Below, piece by piece: positions 32,101-44,030 of a stretch of 64,000 bases of DNA; within the stretch, counting starts at the first letter, position 1, and each line of letters starts with the position of its first letter. The DNA is taken from NCBI GenBank assembly GCA_002633005.1, contig NMRA01000072.1:1043957-1107956 (forward strand). Reading direction: 5' to 3'. Below the pieces are notes generated by a model. That model was not told the DNA's origin. It searched no databases and worked only from the letters and a program-made list of their open reading frames with translations. The position numbers and the translations under genes are program-made. Source of the stretch: Phoronis australis. Lineage: Eukaryota; Phoronida; Phoronidae.

Positions 32101-35100
32101 CGATCTCCGACTTTAAGCAAAGTAGCAAAATTTCCACTCTTCCAAACTGGATAATTTTCATCACACGTTGCTGACTATTACTAAAAGGCCGCACTCGGTA
32201 CAGGTCAGAGATTGCTTAAAGTTCTGCTGGCATGCTTATTACAGTTTTGATAAAACATTTCAGTTTGAATATGAAGAGCATGCTGTTAACAGTTACCTTG
32301 CACGTTATCATAAGTGTACTGCCTTCGTCGCCACCAGAAACAAACAAAATAGTCACTCAGTCAGTGATGTCATGAACAGAGTTATAGTGGGCAACATGCA
32401 CTTTGTAATCTGTTAATCATGCCAAACACTGTGTTTCTGTCATGTTGTTTGTAGTGATGGGCTACTCTGGTAAATTAATATCAAGTTTACTGACAATGTG
32501 TACATTTTGTCTAACAAATGATCGTTTTTGATTTCACGACCTCAACAGTTATCGCTTTAATTCATAAAGCATAAATGGCGGACAAACTGGTTGCCTCAGT
32601 TGGATGTCAGTTCATGATCAAACGATTTGAGTTGACGCAGGCCATAATTAATGTCCAAACCTTTCCAACCATTGTAGTCACTCATAGAAGTCTGGGTCAC
32701 CTTTTTATCGAGTTGAAAGTTTAATGTTCAGGCACTTACTAATTGAGTTGCTGGCTAGGTGAAATTCTATGATGGACGTATGAGCATACCTTGTCAACCG
32801 ATAGCGAACGCCCTCTCTGATTCTTTACCTACATTGTTCCTCATCAGCTGGACACTTTGGCTGCAGCTGCATATTGTAATACTGTACTAATCACTGTCTG
32901 ATGTTAACATTAGTTTGGTGTTTGTCATTCTGAAGTACAAGTCACTAAAGCTATATTGTTATATGATGTAGGGCATGATAAATCATTGTTCACTTGCCCA
33001 AACTCCTGCTCAGAAGCGTAATAATAGCACCCCTAACTTTCGAAACTAGTTCAATCTTATAGTGTCTTTTTCTACCTCCGCAAAGAGGAGAGTTTAATCT
33101 GCGATGTGGGAATTTGTGTTCATCCTCTCATTACCTGCAGTACAGCTTTCTCTGGTTCAATGGCCTTCAGTTCCAGACAACAGAGTTGCTGAAAGTGGGG
33201 TAAAATCTTTTAACATCATTGTCTGGTCCATGTAGCCGTTTTCTGCCATCACAACATGCAGCCACACTTCTTAACAGTTACTTAAAACCCAATTATTCAA
33301 TGAAGCTCAGCCAAACTTGGATAAGTTTTTATTGAAATTTGGGCAATTAACAAGTACGGTCATGATGGTTTGGAGTCACGATGCAGTTTACTAAATCAAT
33401 CATACAGAGTCTGCTGAGTTGTTTTAATTCTATTGAATACAAGTTACACTGCACCCGAGAAAGTTGTATAAAGAGCCTTCTGTTTGGAAGATTCATTAGC
33501 CCTTATTGCATTCGAAGCTGTGGTTATCTGTTTTTATGCAGTATCATAATGTTGTGTACAGGTAATTATTATGTATTCCGTGTTCTCTTGCTACATGTAC
33601 TTAAACATGGCACTGCTCCGTGTTTAAAAAGCTCTGGCCATATTTGGAAATCTTGAGTCCTATTTGATAAGCTGTTAGCCATATTTGGAAAGCATATTTA
33701 GAATGTTGAGCCATGCTTGAAGTTGAGTTTTTGTTTGCTTTACAAGACAAATGATTGACACAGTGATGCTTAGTTGTACTTATTTTTTTATTCTATGTAA
33801 CCATGGCAGTGACATGCTCAGCAAATGGAAATGTTTTTATAGTTGTTTCTGTGATTAGCAAAAAGGCAGATCAAGATTAGAATGCGAAAACTCCACTCAC
33901 TAATTTGCACCATGTTTGCTATTTGCTAAGGGAGAAACCCCGAGTGCTATTAATATGTAGGTTTACTGTGCTCATAACATGTGTCTATATTTGCCATCAT
34001 TCAGGATGTCATCCTTGCAAGCGGCGGTTCACATGCCCTAGAGATGTGCATCTTGGTGTTGGCCAACCCTGGGCAGAATATCTTAGTTCCCAGGCCAGGA
34101 TTTTCCCTCTACAAAACTCTGGCTAATGCCAGTGGTATAGACGTTCGGCACTATAACCTTCTGGTGAGTACATCTACTGGAAGAAAGAACGAAATTCCAT
34201 TCAGGCTGCATTATGCAAAATTCCTCACTCTGGTCTGGTTTATCTAAACAGATCGGTTTTCATTCATGAATACACACTCAAGAAGTTGACCAGAAGTAGT
34301 GATGATCACTTTCTTATCACACCTAAATTCAGAATCTTTACAAGCTGACGTTCTTTCTACTTCAGAGTCACAGTGTCGCTTAATATTTCAACCCCTTCCG
34401 TTCGGAAAACTGCCACTTTAACACTTTAAAGTGAAATGTTCCACTTGTGACCAGTATGTGCCATTTGAATAATCTTGTTTTTGCCAAATCCTTGTTTTTT
34501 CAGTTGTTATACCGTGATATTCTGAGTACCATTTATTTGCTAAGATGATGGTCACTATTCAGTTGTGTTAGTTTTGTAATCTCTTCAAATCTCAAAGTCT
34601 ATCGAAAAATGTCTGTATCTTTTTCCACAGCCCGATAAAGATTGGGAAGCCGATCTGGAGCATATGGAATCATTGATTGACGATGATACTGTTGCCATAG
34701 TAACCAATAATCCGTCCAATCCATGTGGTTCTGTCTTCAGTGCAGAACACATCAAGGCGATTTTGTCTGTGGCTGAGATACACTGTCTGCCTATCATAGC
34801 AGATGAAATTTACGCACATGTGGTTAGTGAAATATCCATTCTTGTACTATGTAAAGGAACACCTGAACCTATTGAAGAGATAAGTTGTCTGCGCATGTTT
34901 ACATGGCTTTATTTGTAGTTGCTGAGAGACCAGTGCTGAGCTCCACAGACGCAAGAATCTTGCTACCAAAGCTATAGTGTGATCATGTGCTTTGCTTGTA
35001 ATGTATGATGTGATAGTGCTTTTTTGCTAATGTATTGTAGAGTGGGCACCATTTATAGTAATGCATAGTTTTACCTGAGTTTTTTGCACAAGTCAGAAAT

Positions 35101-38100
35101 CTCACTCTATCAGACAAGAACAGTTCATCAGGGCAGGTTACTTTGTTATCAGAACAGTTGAATATTTTGGTGGCAATGGTGTTCAGAATTTTATTTCTGG
35201 ATGAAAGAATCTGAGACTAGTTATTCGCATCTGAATCATAAATGTCCCTCTTATGTAACTATTAAGTAAATTTTACTGGCTTTTCTAATGTACACAATGT
35301 CTCCTTTCACACATGTGGTTAGCGCCGGATAATTCTAATACCAAATAATTGATGAGTACTTTTCACATCAGGCTTTGTCCGTTACATTTTATAGCAAATT
35401 CATATGTTCGAAAACTTATTTAGTATCAACTGTTAATGCTCTTAATTGCAGGTGTTTCCTGGCGAGACCTACCATTCCATGGCATCGCTCTCCAAGAGTG
35501 TGCCCATCTTGTCCTGCAGTGGACTCACCAAGAGATTCATAGTTCCAGGCTGGAGAATGGGTTGGATCGTTGTACACGATCGTCACGGTATTCTGAATAA
35601 AGAGGTGTGTTCATTTGTTCACGTGTTCATTCCTTGTGCATATTGAGTGTTCGTGTCTCTTGATAGCTCACCTTGATTTTGTAGTGATTGATTTCTGTCC
35701 GTGTTCCTTTGTTTCTATGCTGCGTTTCTGCTTTACTTGCAGTTCCTGTTCTGATGGGTGAGCTTTTTGTAGTATTGTTGTTGTTCTTGTTGTACTTGTT
35801 GTTTTAATTGTTTAACTGCTATTGTTAATTCTTAATTGTTATTATTATGTATACTGAGTGTCAGTGTTTATTTGTATTTAATTATCATCGGTATTGTTGT
35901 TGTTTTTCATTATTAAAAAGATTGTGTCTGCCCATTTTTGGAGGATTCAAATGTCCTGCTGAAAAAGATTGCCTCTGCCCATTTTTGAAGGATTCAAATG
36001 TCCTGCTGAGAAAAAAAATAAACACTAATAGAAAAAACGTTCTAGAGCATTCTGAATGGAGAAAGCCTGAAGACTTCCGATCAGCCATTTCGGAGAAATG
36101 ATGCTCTGAATTTTAGCCAAATTTGAAATTTTTCTAGGGTCCTACTTAGTGTTAATGGCCCATGTTCATCTGATCACCGTCCCCAATGTTTTCAACAATT
36201 TCACTGAACCTTCGTGTTGTGTTGCAAATACTGCTCAACACATGCCCCGTGTTTTTGTCTTTCTCAATTTTAACGGCCTGGACATTAATTTATGAAATTA
36301 TAATATATTCATTTTCATATTTTGTTAAGTAGTCTCTCTTTTCTAAGAATATCTTTACTAGCTATGGTTTGTTCAGAGTTACCTTTTCTTTACCAGGTAC
36401 GGTCTGGCCTGACTAGTTTGACTACACGCATAATTGGACCAAATACACTTATACAACACGCTCTGCCCAGTATATTGCAGAACACACCTCGAACATTCTT
36501 TGATAAGTGTATCCATTTATATCAGGTAAGAACTAGACTCATTCAACTGACAGAGATCAGCCGGGGAAATGTCATAAAGTCAGGATCCATTAATATTATA
36601 AGGTTTATTCTTGTTTTATTCAACGGTTCCCCCGAAACATTTCTCTACATAATATCCAACTCAGTTTTCATTTACTTGACTTTTATTTCTCATTGTATGC
36701 TTCACTAAAACCTTGCCCAAGTCACCCTGTCATGGAATTGCCCAGTGTGAACTATGCTGTCTCATTTTATGGCCCTAAACTTGTAGCATAACCGTAGTGC
36801 TTTGGTGGGAAAACACAGGACTTCTGCTGCTCTCAATAGTTTGATATTCATCACGGTCACTGTTGGATTCTTTTGTGCTTATCACTATGGTAACTTGTAT
36901 TGTGGTTCTGTGGTGACGAGAGCGGATAGTCCACGGTGGAGCCACGGGGACCCATGGTAGTTTTAAAAAGTTCAGCAACTACTGTAGCAAGCTATAGTGC
37001 ACTGCAATTCATCAGAGATAGAGCATGTTTACTACCAGCTTCACTACAGATGGCCACGGTTACCCCCCATTTCCAGCACCATAAATCGTAACGGTGTGCC
37101 AAGGGCTTAAGCTTTGTAGTGACAACACTGTTATATACATGTATTATTTACACTGTGGATTGCTTGTTTTATAGGAAAATGCCAACATTTGTTTCCGCAC
37201 AATATCAGAAATACCTGGACTGAAACCGATCATGCCCAAAGGTGCCATGTATATGCTGGTAAGGACATGCGTATTGCACAAGTAGATCCAGTCTCAGCAC
37301 AGAAGCCACTTTCATAAAAGAAGTAGCATAGGCATGAATCTATTGAAGCTGAAAATATTGTAAATAAAACTTTGAAAACTTAAACATTTCAGATTTAAAG
37401 TCTTAAGTTGATGGAGAGGCAGACGTAAAAACAGTACTGAAAAATGACAAAGCAACATTTTTTAAATTGAAAACAGTTTATCAGGAATAGACCCACGGAG
37501 TAATGTTAACCAGCAATGGTGTACAGTTGGATGCTGCATTTGATCCTGTAAAACAAATTGTACATACAGTTAAAAACTAATCCACTTATTTAGCACACAA
37601 TATTGATGACAAGCGAAGTTCTATTTTGTCAAATTTCTTCATAAAATAAATATGAAAAAAATGTTGATATGTTACTAGCATGGTTTGTCATAAAACAGGT
37701 TATAATAATTTTTCCATAATTGACTTTGACATAATCAACTTTTGAAAAAGGTGATAAATAGTATGTTCTTGATCACTGGAGATGATTGACTACTTGAGAT
37801 ACGCTTATGTTAAACTTAATTGAAACATTGCACGTTTCTGGAGCAATTGATCCGCTGGCATAGTCTGTCATAGTTTGCTATTCCTATAGTGAAGAGTGTT
37901 GGTAGAGAGGAGGAAAAAGAAATCTGCACTTTCCTGGAACCACAGTGGTGTGTTTGACCTCACAGTCACGTAATCTGATTTGTCTAGTTTGTTTTCTCAT
38001 TACGCTGTTGTGTCTGCGATGTACCTTGTGAGTGTTGGCAAGTCACAAGAGGAGTTAATATCTTTTAAGAGTGCTTTATTGAGAGACGTGAAACATTTCT

Positions 38101-39894
38101 CATTGACATTCTCACAGTTCTTCTCCGTTTCAATTCTAAAAATAAAAAACAAAATGCATAGCAAACCTCACAGATACAGACAAAATGCAAATTCGGCAAT
38201 ACCAAATACGAAAATACCATGAAAAGTACCTCAATACTGCCGCTCCCTGGCTCTCCTCACTGATGCCAAATATGCACTGCCACAATGTGAGCAAATCGAG
38301 TCAGCACACAACAGTTCATACTCAAATGAGGGTCAGGTCACATGCAAATTGCATTCAGACTATTCAGCCATGAATATACACGTGACCATAAGCCACCTGG
38401 AGCAAACAAACGTGAAGTATCTTACATACCTGCCATTGTGCAACTGAATGTTGTTACAGACATGGCCGAATGTATGGACTAAGTTTATTTTGAACAGGAC
38501 AATACATTCTCTCTTTCAGGTTGGCATTGACATCGACAGCTTTCCCTCTATCGCCAACGAAATCGAGTTCACAGAAAAACTGGTCATGGAACAGTCAGTC
38601 TTCTGCTTGCCAGCCTCGGTAAGTTTACCTGGAGCATGGTCACTGCAGTTTGCAAATGATTTGTCAAGATTCTGACACACTGCCAAGATGATTCACCCAA
38701 CTTGCTTGTCGTTCAACTTAGTTGTCTTGATCAGCCTACCTCATGTTCATACTGTGACGGAGTAATTTGATCAAGGTAAAAGGATTAATGAGGCAGACCC
38801 ACAACTCATCATATTAATATACAAACGGTACACCATTGTATTGCCACATATATATGGTATATCATATTTAGACTTCAAGAAAATTAGTATGCTTCTGAAA
38901 ATTATTGTTGTTCTGTGGCTAAATAATTGTGTGTCATACTTATATCTGACAACAGTGCAGGCCTATGTTGTCAGGGCTTGGAATTTTCTGCGGAAACGCG
39001 GATTTCCGCTTTTTTCAAATGTTCTTTCCGCGCATTTTATAATATTTCCGCGTAAAAAAAATTGGATTAGATATAAAATTTCCGCGGCAAATTCCTTTCT
39101 TACCGCGGCGTTGCAGACGACGTTCACCTCGAAAAGCGGAAGTTGCTCTTTATGTTTCGGAGGAACGTAAATTGTCAACATTGCCGGGGCATCTGGGTTA
39201 GCGTGGTGGGATTTTCAATGGCGTCTCGTGTTATTGTAAACCGCGGCGACAAATACTACGGCTCTGCAGCCAAAAGTGTGTGGACTGGGAGTGGACGGGC
39301 GACCTAAAATTTAGGACGCAGACGCATGCTACTGATGTCGGGGAAAGGTTCACATCGACCATTTCAAGGCTGGGTAGCGCGCATAATTTGGGCCGTAAAA
39401 GTTTCCGCGTTTTTTGTCATTGGTCATTCCAAGCCCTGTGTTATACATTCTGTGGCTGTTAATGTAAAGTCATTCCATTCATAGTAGCTATATTACCATA
39501 GTGATTTAGAAGTCACTATGGCAATCTCAAAAAATAGACTGCATGTTCTAATGCTTGCTCAATTTTGTGAGTTCATCAGTTGAGTGCAATTTGTGTTTCA
39601 CGAGTGTGCTTGGAAAATGGCAGTCATTGAAATGATTGGTTGGTGATGTTGAAATGTGGAATTATGGGATGGAATTCAGTGTGCATAATGGGATACTTGC
39701 TCCAACAATTCCAAGCTGTCAGATAGATTTTTTGAAAATAGTGCATAAGCCAAGAGTCAGTTCTGATCAATATCTTTCTCTTCCAGTGTTTTCAATATCC
39801 CAACTACTTTCGACTTGTGCTGACAATGCCACCAGAGAAAGTACAGGAGGCCATGGGAAGACTGAAGCACTTCTGTTCCAAACATCACAAGTGA
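28978..39894 (+). CDS. TAT: tyrosine aminotransferase, ten coding exons
   Basis: PLP enzyme transferring the amino group of tyrosine to 2-oxoglutarate, giving 4-hydroxyphenylpyruvate, the first step of tyrosine breakdown. Exons: 28978-29137, 29505-29609, 31635-31705, 34005-34163, 34631-34822, 35452-35604, 36397-36525, 37175-37258, 38520-38618, 39787-39894. They sum to 1260 nt: 419 residues and TGA (human 454, the difference mostly N-terminal). Fold-type I aminotransferase residues are intact: Asn195 in NNPSNPCGS, Asp223 and Tyr226 in ADEIY, the Schiff-base Lys256 in [16 protein letters not shown], and Arg393 in [10 protein letters not shown] for the substrate carboxylate. Family signatures [12 protein letters not shown] and [17 protein letters not shown] are present. 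All exon phases agree. The start is the first Met after an acceptor-like CATTCCAG, so a 5' non-coding exon is possible. Confidence 0.95.
29505..29609 (+). CDS. TAT: TAT exon 2
   Basis: Acceptor CTTTTTCAG|GAGAT; donor TTATG|GTAAGG. Encodes [15 protein letters not shown] and ends CNGYGKSYG, the substrate-loop region. Confidence 0.95.
30867..30968. repeat. imperfect 100-bp inverted repeat in TAT intron 2
   Basis: The left arm AGTTTGCACTTGTTGACCC... (about 30867-30909) pairs with the right arm ending GGTCATCAGGTGCAAACT (about 30923-30968) with several mismatches. The loop is about 15 bases. Confidence 0.75.
31220..31590. repeat. interspersed repeat copy in TAT intron 2
   Basis: Parallels 47590-47990 in the same orientation: TTTTTACCAAT, TAGCCCTTCATG, GAGATATGATGTTCCAAAG-CAGCCA and CCTACA blocks occur in the same order. 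A shorter relative lies at about 36050-36155. Confidence 0.6.
31635..31705 (+). CDS. TAT: TAT exon 3
   Basis: 71 nt, acceptor GATTCCAG|GT, donor GGAC|GTAAGT. Encodes [19 protein letters not shown] and VTMD, equivalent to the SREEIA segment in mammals. Too short to stand out as an open frame. Confidence 0.92.
31706..34004. other. TAT intron 3
   Basis: No exon or named repeat recognised. Near 33600-33700 the phrase GCCATATTTGGAAA recurs. Open frames here have no domain. Confidence 0.6.
34005..34163 (+). CDS. TAT: TAT exon 4
   Basis: 53 codons from [14 protein letters not shown] to HYNLL, with [20 protein letters not shown]. Donor CTTCTG|GTGAGT, phase 0. Confidence 0.97.
34631..34822 (+). CDS. 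TAT: TAT exon 5 (PLP-binding Asn, Asp, Tyr)
   Basis: 64 codons from PDKDWEADL to ADEIYAHV. Contains NNPSNPCGS and PIIADEIY. Acceptor TTTTCCACAG, donor CATGTG|GTTAGT. Confidence 0.97.
35452..35604 (+). CDS. TAT: TAT exon 6 (catalytic lysine)
   Basis: 51 codons from [13 protein letters not shown] to GILNKE, with [16 protein letters not shown] carrying the PLP lysine. Acceptor TAATTGCAG, donor AAAGAG|GTGTGT. Confidence 0.97.
35917..36011 (+). repeat. 47-bp tandem duplication in TAT intron 6
   Basis: Two adjacent copies of a unit containing GCCCATTTTTG(G/A)AGGATTCA and AATGTCCTGCTGA. Confidence 0.8.
36397..36525 (+). CDS. TAT: TAT exon 7
   Basis: 43 codons from [20 protein letters not shown] to KCIHLYQ. 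Acceptor CTTTACCAG, donor ATCAG|GTAAGA, phase 0. Confidence 0.95.
37175..37258 (+). CDS. TAT: TAT exon 8
   Basis: 28 codons, [18 protein letters not shown] then [10 protein letters not shown], matching the mammalian GLRP-x-GAMYLM region. Acceptor TTTTATAG, donor ATGCTG|GTAAGG. Confidence 0.95.
37259..38519. other. TAT intron 8
   Basis: A+T-rich; nothing recognised beyond short chance frames. Confidence 0.6.
38520..38618 (+). CDS. TAT: TAT exon 9
   Basis: 33 codons from [20 protein letters not shown] to VFCLPAS. Acceptor CTCTTTCAG, donor CCTCG|GTAAGT, phase 0. Confidence 0.96.
38972..39438 (+). mobile_element. 467-bp copy of the CAGGGCTTGGAAT transposon in TAT intron 9
   Basis: Inverted relative to the 22077-22581 copy. 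Flanks TGTTGT / TGTTAT suggest a 6-bp target duplication with one mismatch. Internal CGCGGAAA-type and TTTCCGCG motifs match the other copy. Confidence 0.85.
39787..39894 (+). CDS. TAT: TAT exon 10 (C terminus, stop)
   Basis: Acceptor [29 protein letters not shown] to FCSKHHK and TGA (39892-39894). The longest open frame here is in another frame; this frame is chosen because it continues exon 9 and matches the TAT ending. Confidence 0.95.
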   Translation, partial: CFQYPNYFRLVLTMPPEKVQEAMGRLKHFCSKHHK

Positions 39895-41862
39895 ACAATG
39901 GAGGAGCTTACCCTCGCATAATGAGCTTCATTGCACACATACACATACAAGCGAGTGTTACGGTAAATTGTCTCCAATTTGGGACAGCAAAAAATTAATT
40001 ATTTTGGTCAAGGTCAGAGCTTGCCCCAAATTCTAGAAATGGACAATATTGGCAATCCCAAATACAAGAATCATGCAAAATATTGCAAAATTTCCCACAT
40101 TTGAGAAGTGTGGTGGACCACAAAATCGCCCTTGCCCCAAATTTCAGAATATTCAATTCTTGCGATAGTTTCCATGTCCCAAATTCTAGAGTCTACCCCA
40201 AATTTAAGAATTTTTACTGTGCATACAGCATATTACAGCATCTTTGAACAAAACAGGTGTGTTCAGCAAAATGTCATTTTTACATTTGGGGTTAGTGATA
40301 TATTGTTATGCTATATTTTTGTTTGTTAAAGGAAATGGGGTGAAATTTGGAACAATCCATATACTCCATGGTATTATCATGTATAATTAGAAAACGTAAC
40401 TCGCCGCATCAAAAAATAGAGGGTTCTTCCCCAAAATATCCAAAACAATGTTTTCATTGATGGCACTGCATGGGGTATTTTAGTATTCAAGATTGTCAAT
40501 GACTCCAATCTACTTATTTTCTACCCATATTATGTTTTCCACTTAATTTTACTTGTCAAGGAACATAACCCTACACTTTGAAATGTCAAAACCAAAAAAT
40601 CTGTTTTTCAGTGAATTTATGAAATATAAACAACGGATGTTTTGATGCCATGTTTATTAAAATGTGGCCTCACAAATGTCTTGTAAGCAACTGCACAGTT
40701 ATGTTCATTCACTATGCCGTGGTAAGATACTTATTTTGACTTAACATCCAGTGCGACCATAAACAAAAAAAGAATATTTCCACAGCAGTCTGTGGGCTAT
40801 TTCGTAACAGGTTTGCAGATTTTTGTTTGAGAATCTTAAAAGAGACTGTTCGTTAAGTTTTCTAAAGAAATAGGAGGAAATTACCATCTTTCCCCAACAT
40901 AATATTTTTAGAAATGCGAGTCGTTGATAATCTTCACGGGTGCTCTTCGTCTAATCCAACTATTGTGCTTAGTAAGTTTAAATGTCAAGAACAAGTTGAT
41001 GACTTCGTCTAAAGTGTCCATTCATTGGTAGTCATTTGATCAACATTGTAGATTAAGACGACCATGCACAAACATTCCTTAATCAGTTTACTTTGAACAA
41101 TTGTTTTGCGTTAATTTTGATTTTTTCGTGTTTTGACGTATCATATGGTGCCTATGTATATATTCGTCTTTGCTGGTATTTTTCAGGCATTTAGAAATTT
41201 TATTATTGGACAATGTTCTATTTTTAGAGCACCGTTATCATTCCAGGCTAGTATAGAATATCGTTTTAACGTGTGTGTATCGTGTTGTGCACATATTTGC
41301 TGATCTGTTTGGTTTCGAAGACAACTGAAGCATAATCATGATGTAAATTTTGGGCAGCTAAAGAATCTCCTGTAATTGATTGATCTGGTTCTTTTTTAAC
41401 GTGAGCATCTATTTTTAATGGGGTTGTGAAGGTGGATATGTTTTTATTAAAAATGGAGCATTGTCTCAGAATTTATTTAAGCAACATTAATGTTGTAAAG
41501 GTTTGTTTTACATTCTATGCATTTTGCTGTGTGTACATTAAATGAGCATATCAGTGAAGTCAGAATTTCAGTTGATATTGTGGATCTTGGAGTTATGTTA
41601 ATCTTGGAGTTAGGTGAATCTTGGAGTTATGTGAATCTCCTGTTAGTTATTAGCACTAAGAAATTGCTGTGCACCAATTCCAAATTTAAGTGTCATAAGT
41701 CTGGTCACACTCCGTCAGATTAGACGACTGTGATCCAGTAACAACAGCTCCATTTACATGCGGCTAACCATTGTTAATGTTATGTTTATGTACTTAAGAG
41801 TGCTAAAATTATTATCTATTTTGAAGAGTTACTTCAGGAATATATTCATTAAAGTACCAATG
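39895..41862. other. TAT 3' UTR and intergenic DNA
   Basis: Between about 40020 and 40215 short phrases of the form CCCAAATT(C/T)(T/C)AGAA recur five times. No exon. A TAT polyadenylation site was not fixed; AATAAA at 41887 would give a 2-kb UTR. Confidence 0.4.
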
Positions 41863-41975
41863 CCAATTCAGTGTATTTGTGGTGTTAATAAATAAGGGTA
41901 TGGATCTCATTATTTAATTCAATTTAGTGTATTTGTGGTGTTAATAAATAAGGGTATGGATCTCATTACTCAATT
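41863..41975 (+). repeat. tandem duplication of about 63 bp
   Basis: GTGTATTTGTGGTGTTAATA followed by AATAAGGGTATGGATCTCAT occurs twice in a row with only a few differences. Confidence 0.85.
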
Positions 41976-43929
41976 CAATTGTAGTTGCAGCGGCTCAAAG
42001 CCCATGTTCCATCCATGAAACTTAATTTTGAATAAGACCACTTACTGCTATAAACTTGGTCGCGGCTTAATCTTTACTCAAATGAGAAATGATTTTTAGT
42101 CTTGCAAAGTACTACCAGGTCACTCTAGCTCAAGACTATACTCGGCCAATAAAAACTTCGTTGAAAACACGACTAAACTTTTTGTTTGAAAGCTTGATAC
42201 CGAGTCAGTCGTATGTCCAAACAATCTCCTTTCTTCGGGTGTGCAGGTATGTGGTAAAAAATTGAGAGACATAACAAACAAATCAAAACACTAGCTTTAC
42301 TTCGAGACTGCATGTCTCATCATCAGGCAATAAGTGAAATGAACATATACGCAGCATGAAATGCCCGTGACAACGGGAGGAGGGGCATACAAGCGGAGAG
42401 TGTGAAAGCAACCCCCTGTAAGAAGCTGATTGAGTGACTCAGTATTGAGCTTTCGAACAAAAAGTCATGTTTTCAACGAAGTTTGTGTTAACGAAGGACT
42501 ACTATCGAACTATACTGACTTCGGCTAATAAAATGAAACGTTTCGACTTGTTAACCAATACCGAAATATCAGTTCTTTCCAACTCCAGAAATCACGTTCT
42601 ATTTTGACTAAGTAGCACCTTGAGACCAATTTGATAACAGTAAGTGGTCTGAATCAAAAGTTGTGTTTTTGTGAGACAAGACAGGCCAACAGCTGCAGTA
42701 ACTAATCAAAAGCTTTCACTACAAGTAACGCACGTCTCATAGCACATTTAAGAACACGACAACTATTCAGTGCTTTATAAAAATCTTCACACAATAGTCG
42801 AGATAATTATTTCCTTTAAAATATCCAAGGAGCAATATGCAACAGCAGTTTCTTCTGAACTGATATGCTATACACTAATAAATAATGACACGTCAACACT
42901 CAAACATGACTGAAAGACGCATGTCAATGTCCTTTTAAAGGATTTCACAGCTAAATTTCACAAAACAATTTGCTCCACTGAGCAGATGGTGGCAAGGACG
43001 GAACAATGTTAAGTGGCAAAGCCTGTAATACTAAAACAGGTGTAACAATTTTGGACGGAAGACTCGAAGCCACAAGTCTTGGAATGTTGTTTCACTCCGT
43101 TCAAGAACTATTAGTAACGCCCATTACTTCCTGGGATATCCCAACAACATACATAGTTTGCCTATGTTTTAGAACTTACTCTCAGTGGCACTGCGTACAT
43201 ATTTTGCAATATTGCCTAGCTGATAAGGCTAACTAGCCATTCATAAGAATCATTCGAATGACGCAAACTGACACTTGACTATAGAGCCAACTGTGACGTT
43301 GTGCACAGAAATGACTGAAGCTTGCAACATAAGCTACTATGCAGCAAGTAAAAGCTATAAATGGGGATGCAGTGCAGGTGTTCTATATCAAATCTGAAAG
43401 AATTCTCTTTTACCCAATATCAGGGTCAACTTGGAGTCCTCTGAAATCTGTGATTTTCAGAAGGAACTCTTGTTGCATGTACTTTGTTGGAGTAAATGAC
43501 AAACAAATGTACTGATTACAAGCAAGAAAGATTACATTCCCATCAGATCATACTTTCTCACAAAATGGTTGCACAAGATCCCTATTTCACTCCCTCCACC
43601 TCTCCGACATTACTGGTGGGCCATGGTTCCTCCAGGATCCCCCTCTTCAGTATACTATTCTGCACTACTCTCACCCTGTCACCATGGGTAACCTATCACT
43701 CAGCTCCAGGAGTCTTCTGCAGTGCAGACAAGCTAGAAATCTGCAGTTGAACCACTCTAAATGTTCCTCCATTAACCCCAAGCCAGACTCGTCTTATTGT
43801 ATAGTTCTCAGTGTCTCTCCCAGTAACCCTGACTAACTGAGAGGTCTTCCACTGTACAACCCTAAGTGTATCCTGTAACCACGACAAGCCAGACACCTGT
43901 AGCACTCTCTGTGACCCCAGTAACCCTGA
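41976..43929. other. intergenic DNA / RPGRIP1L 3' UTR
   Basis: 42290-42330 (minus) holds a CTGATGA-(GAGAC stem)-GAA motif discussed under findings. 43790-43930 contains three or four decayed copies of a phrase like GTAACCCTGACTAGCCAGAC. No further gene seen. Confidence 0.45.
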
Positions 43930-44030
43930 CTAGCCAGACATTTCCTGTTGCACGGCTCTCAGTGCCGCGATACATTCGACTGTCACGTTCAGGGTGCCAA
44001 TCACTGTACTCTCATCATCCACATCCACAA
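43930..44030 (-). CDS. RPGRIP1L: RPGRIP1L window exon 16 (C terminus, stop)
   Basis: Acceptor TTTTTCAG|TTG. VDVDDESTVIGTLNVTVECI, then AALRAVQQEMSG and TAG (43932-43930). The IGTLNV(T/S)VE strand is the conserved end of the family. The exon joins exon 15 as DIVDVDDES. Confidence 0.92.

Noticed and set aside
33381-33656. Hydrophobic 91-codon frame in TAT intron 3
   Set aside because: A+T-rich intron sequence without conserved motif; the TAT frame is complete without it.
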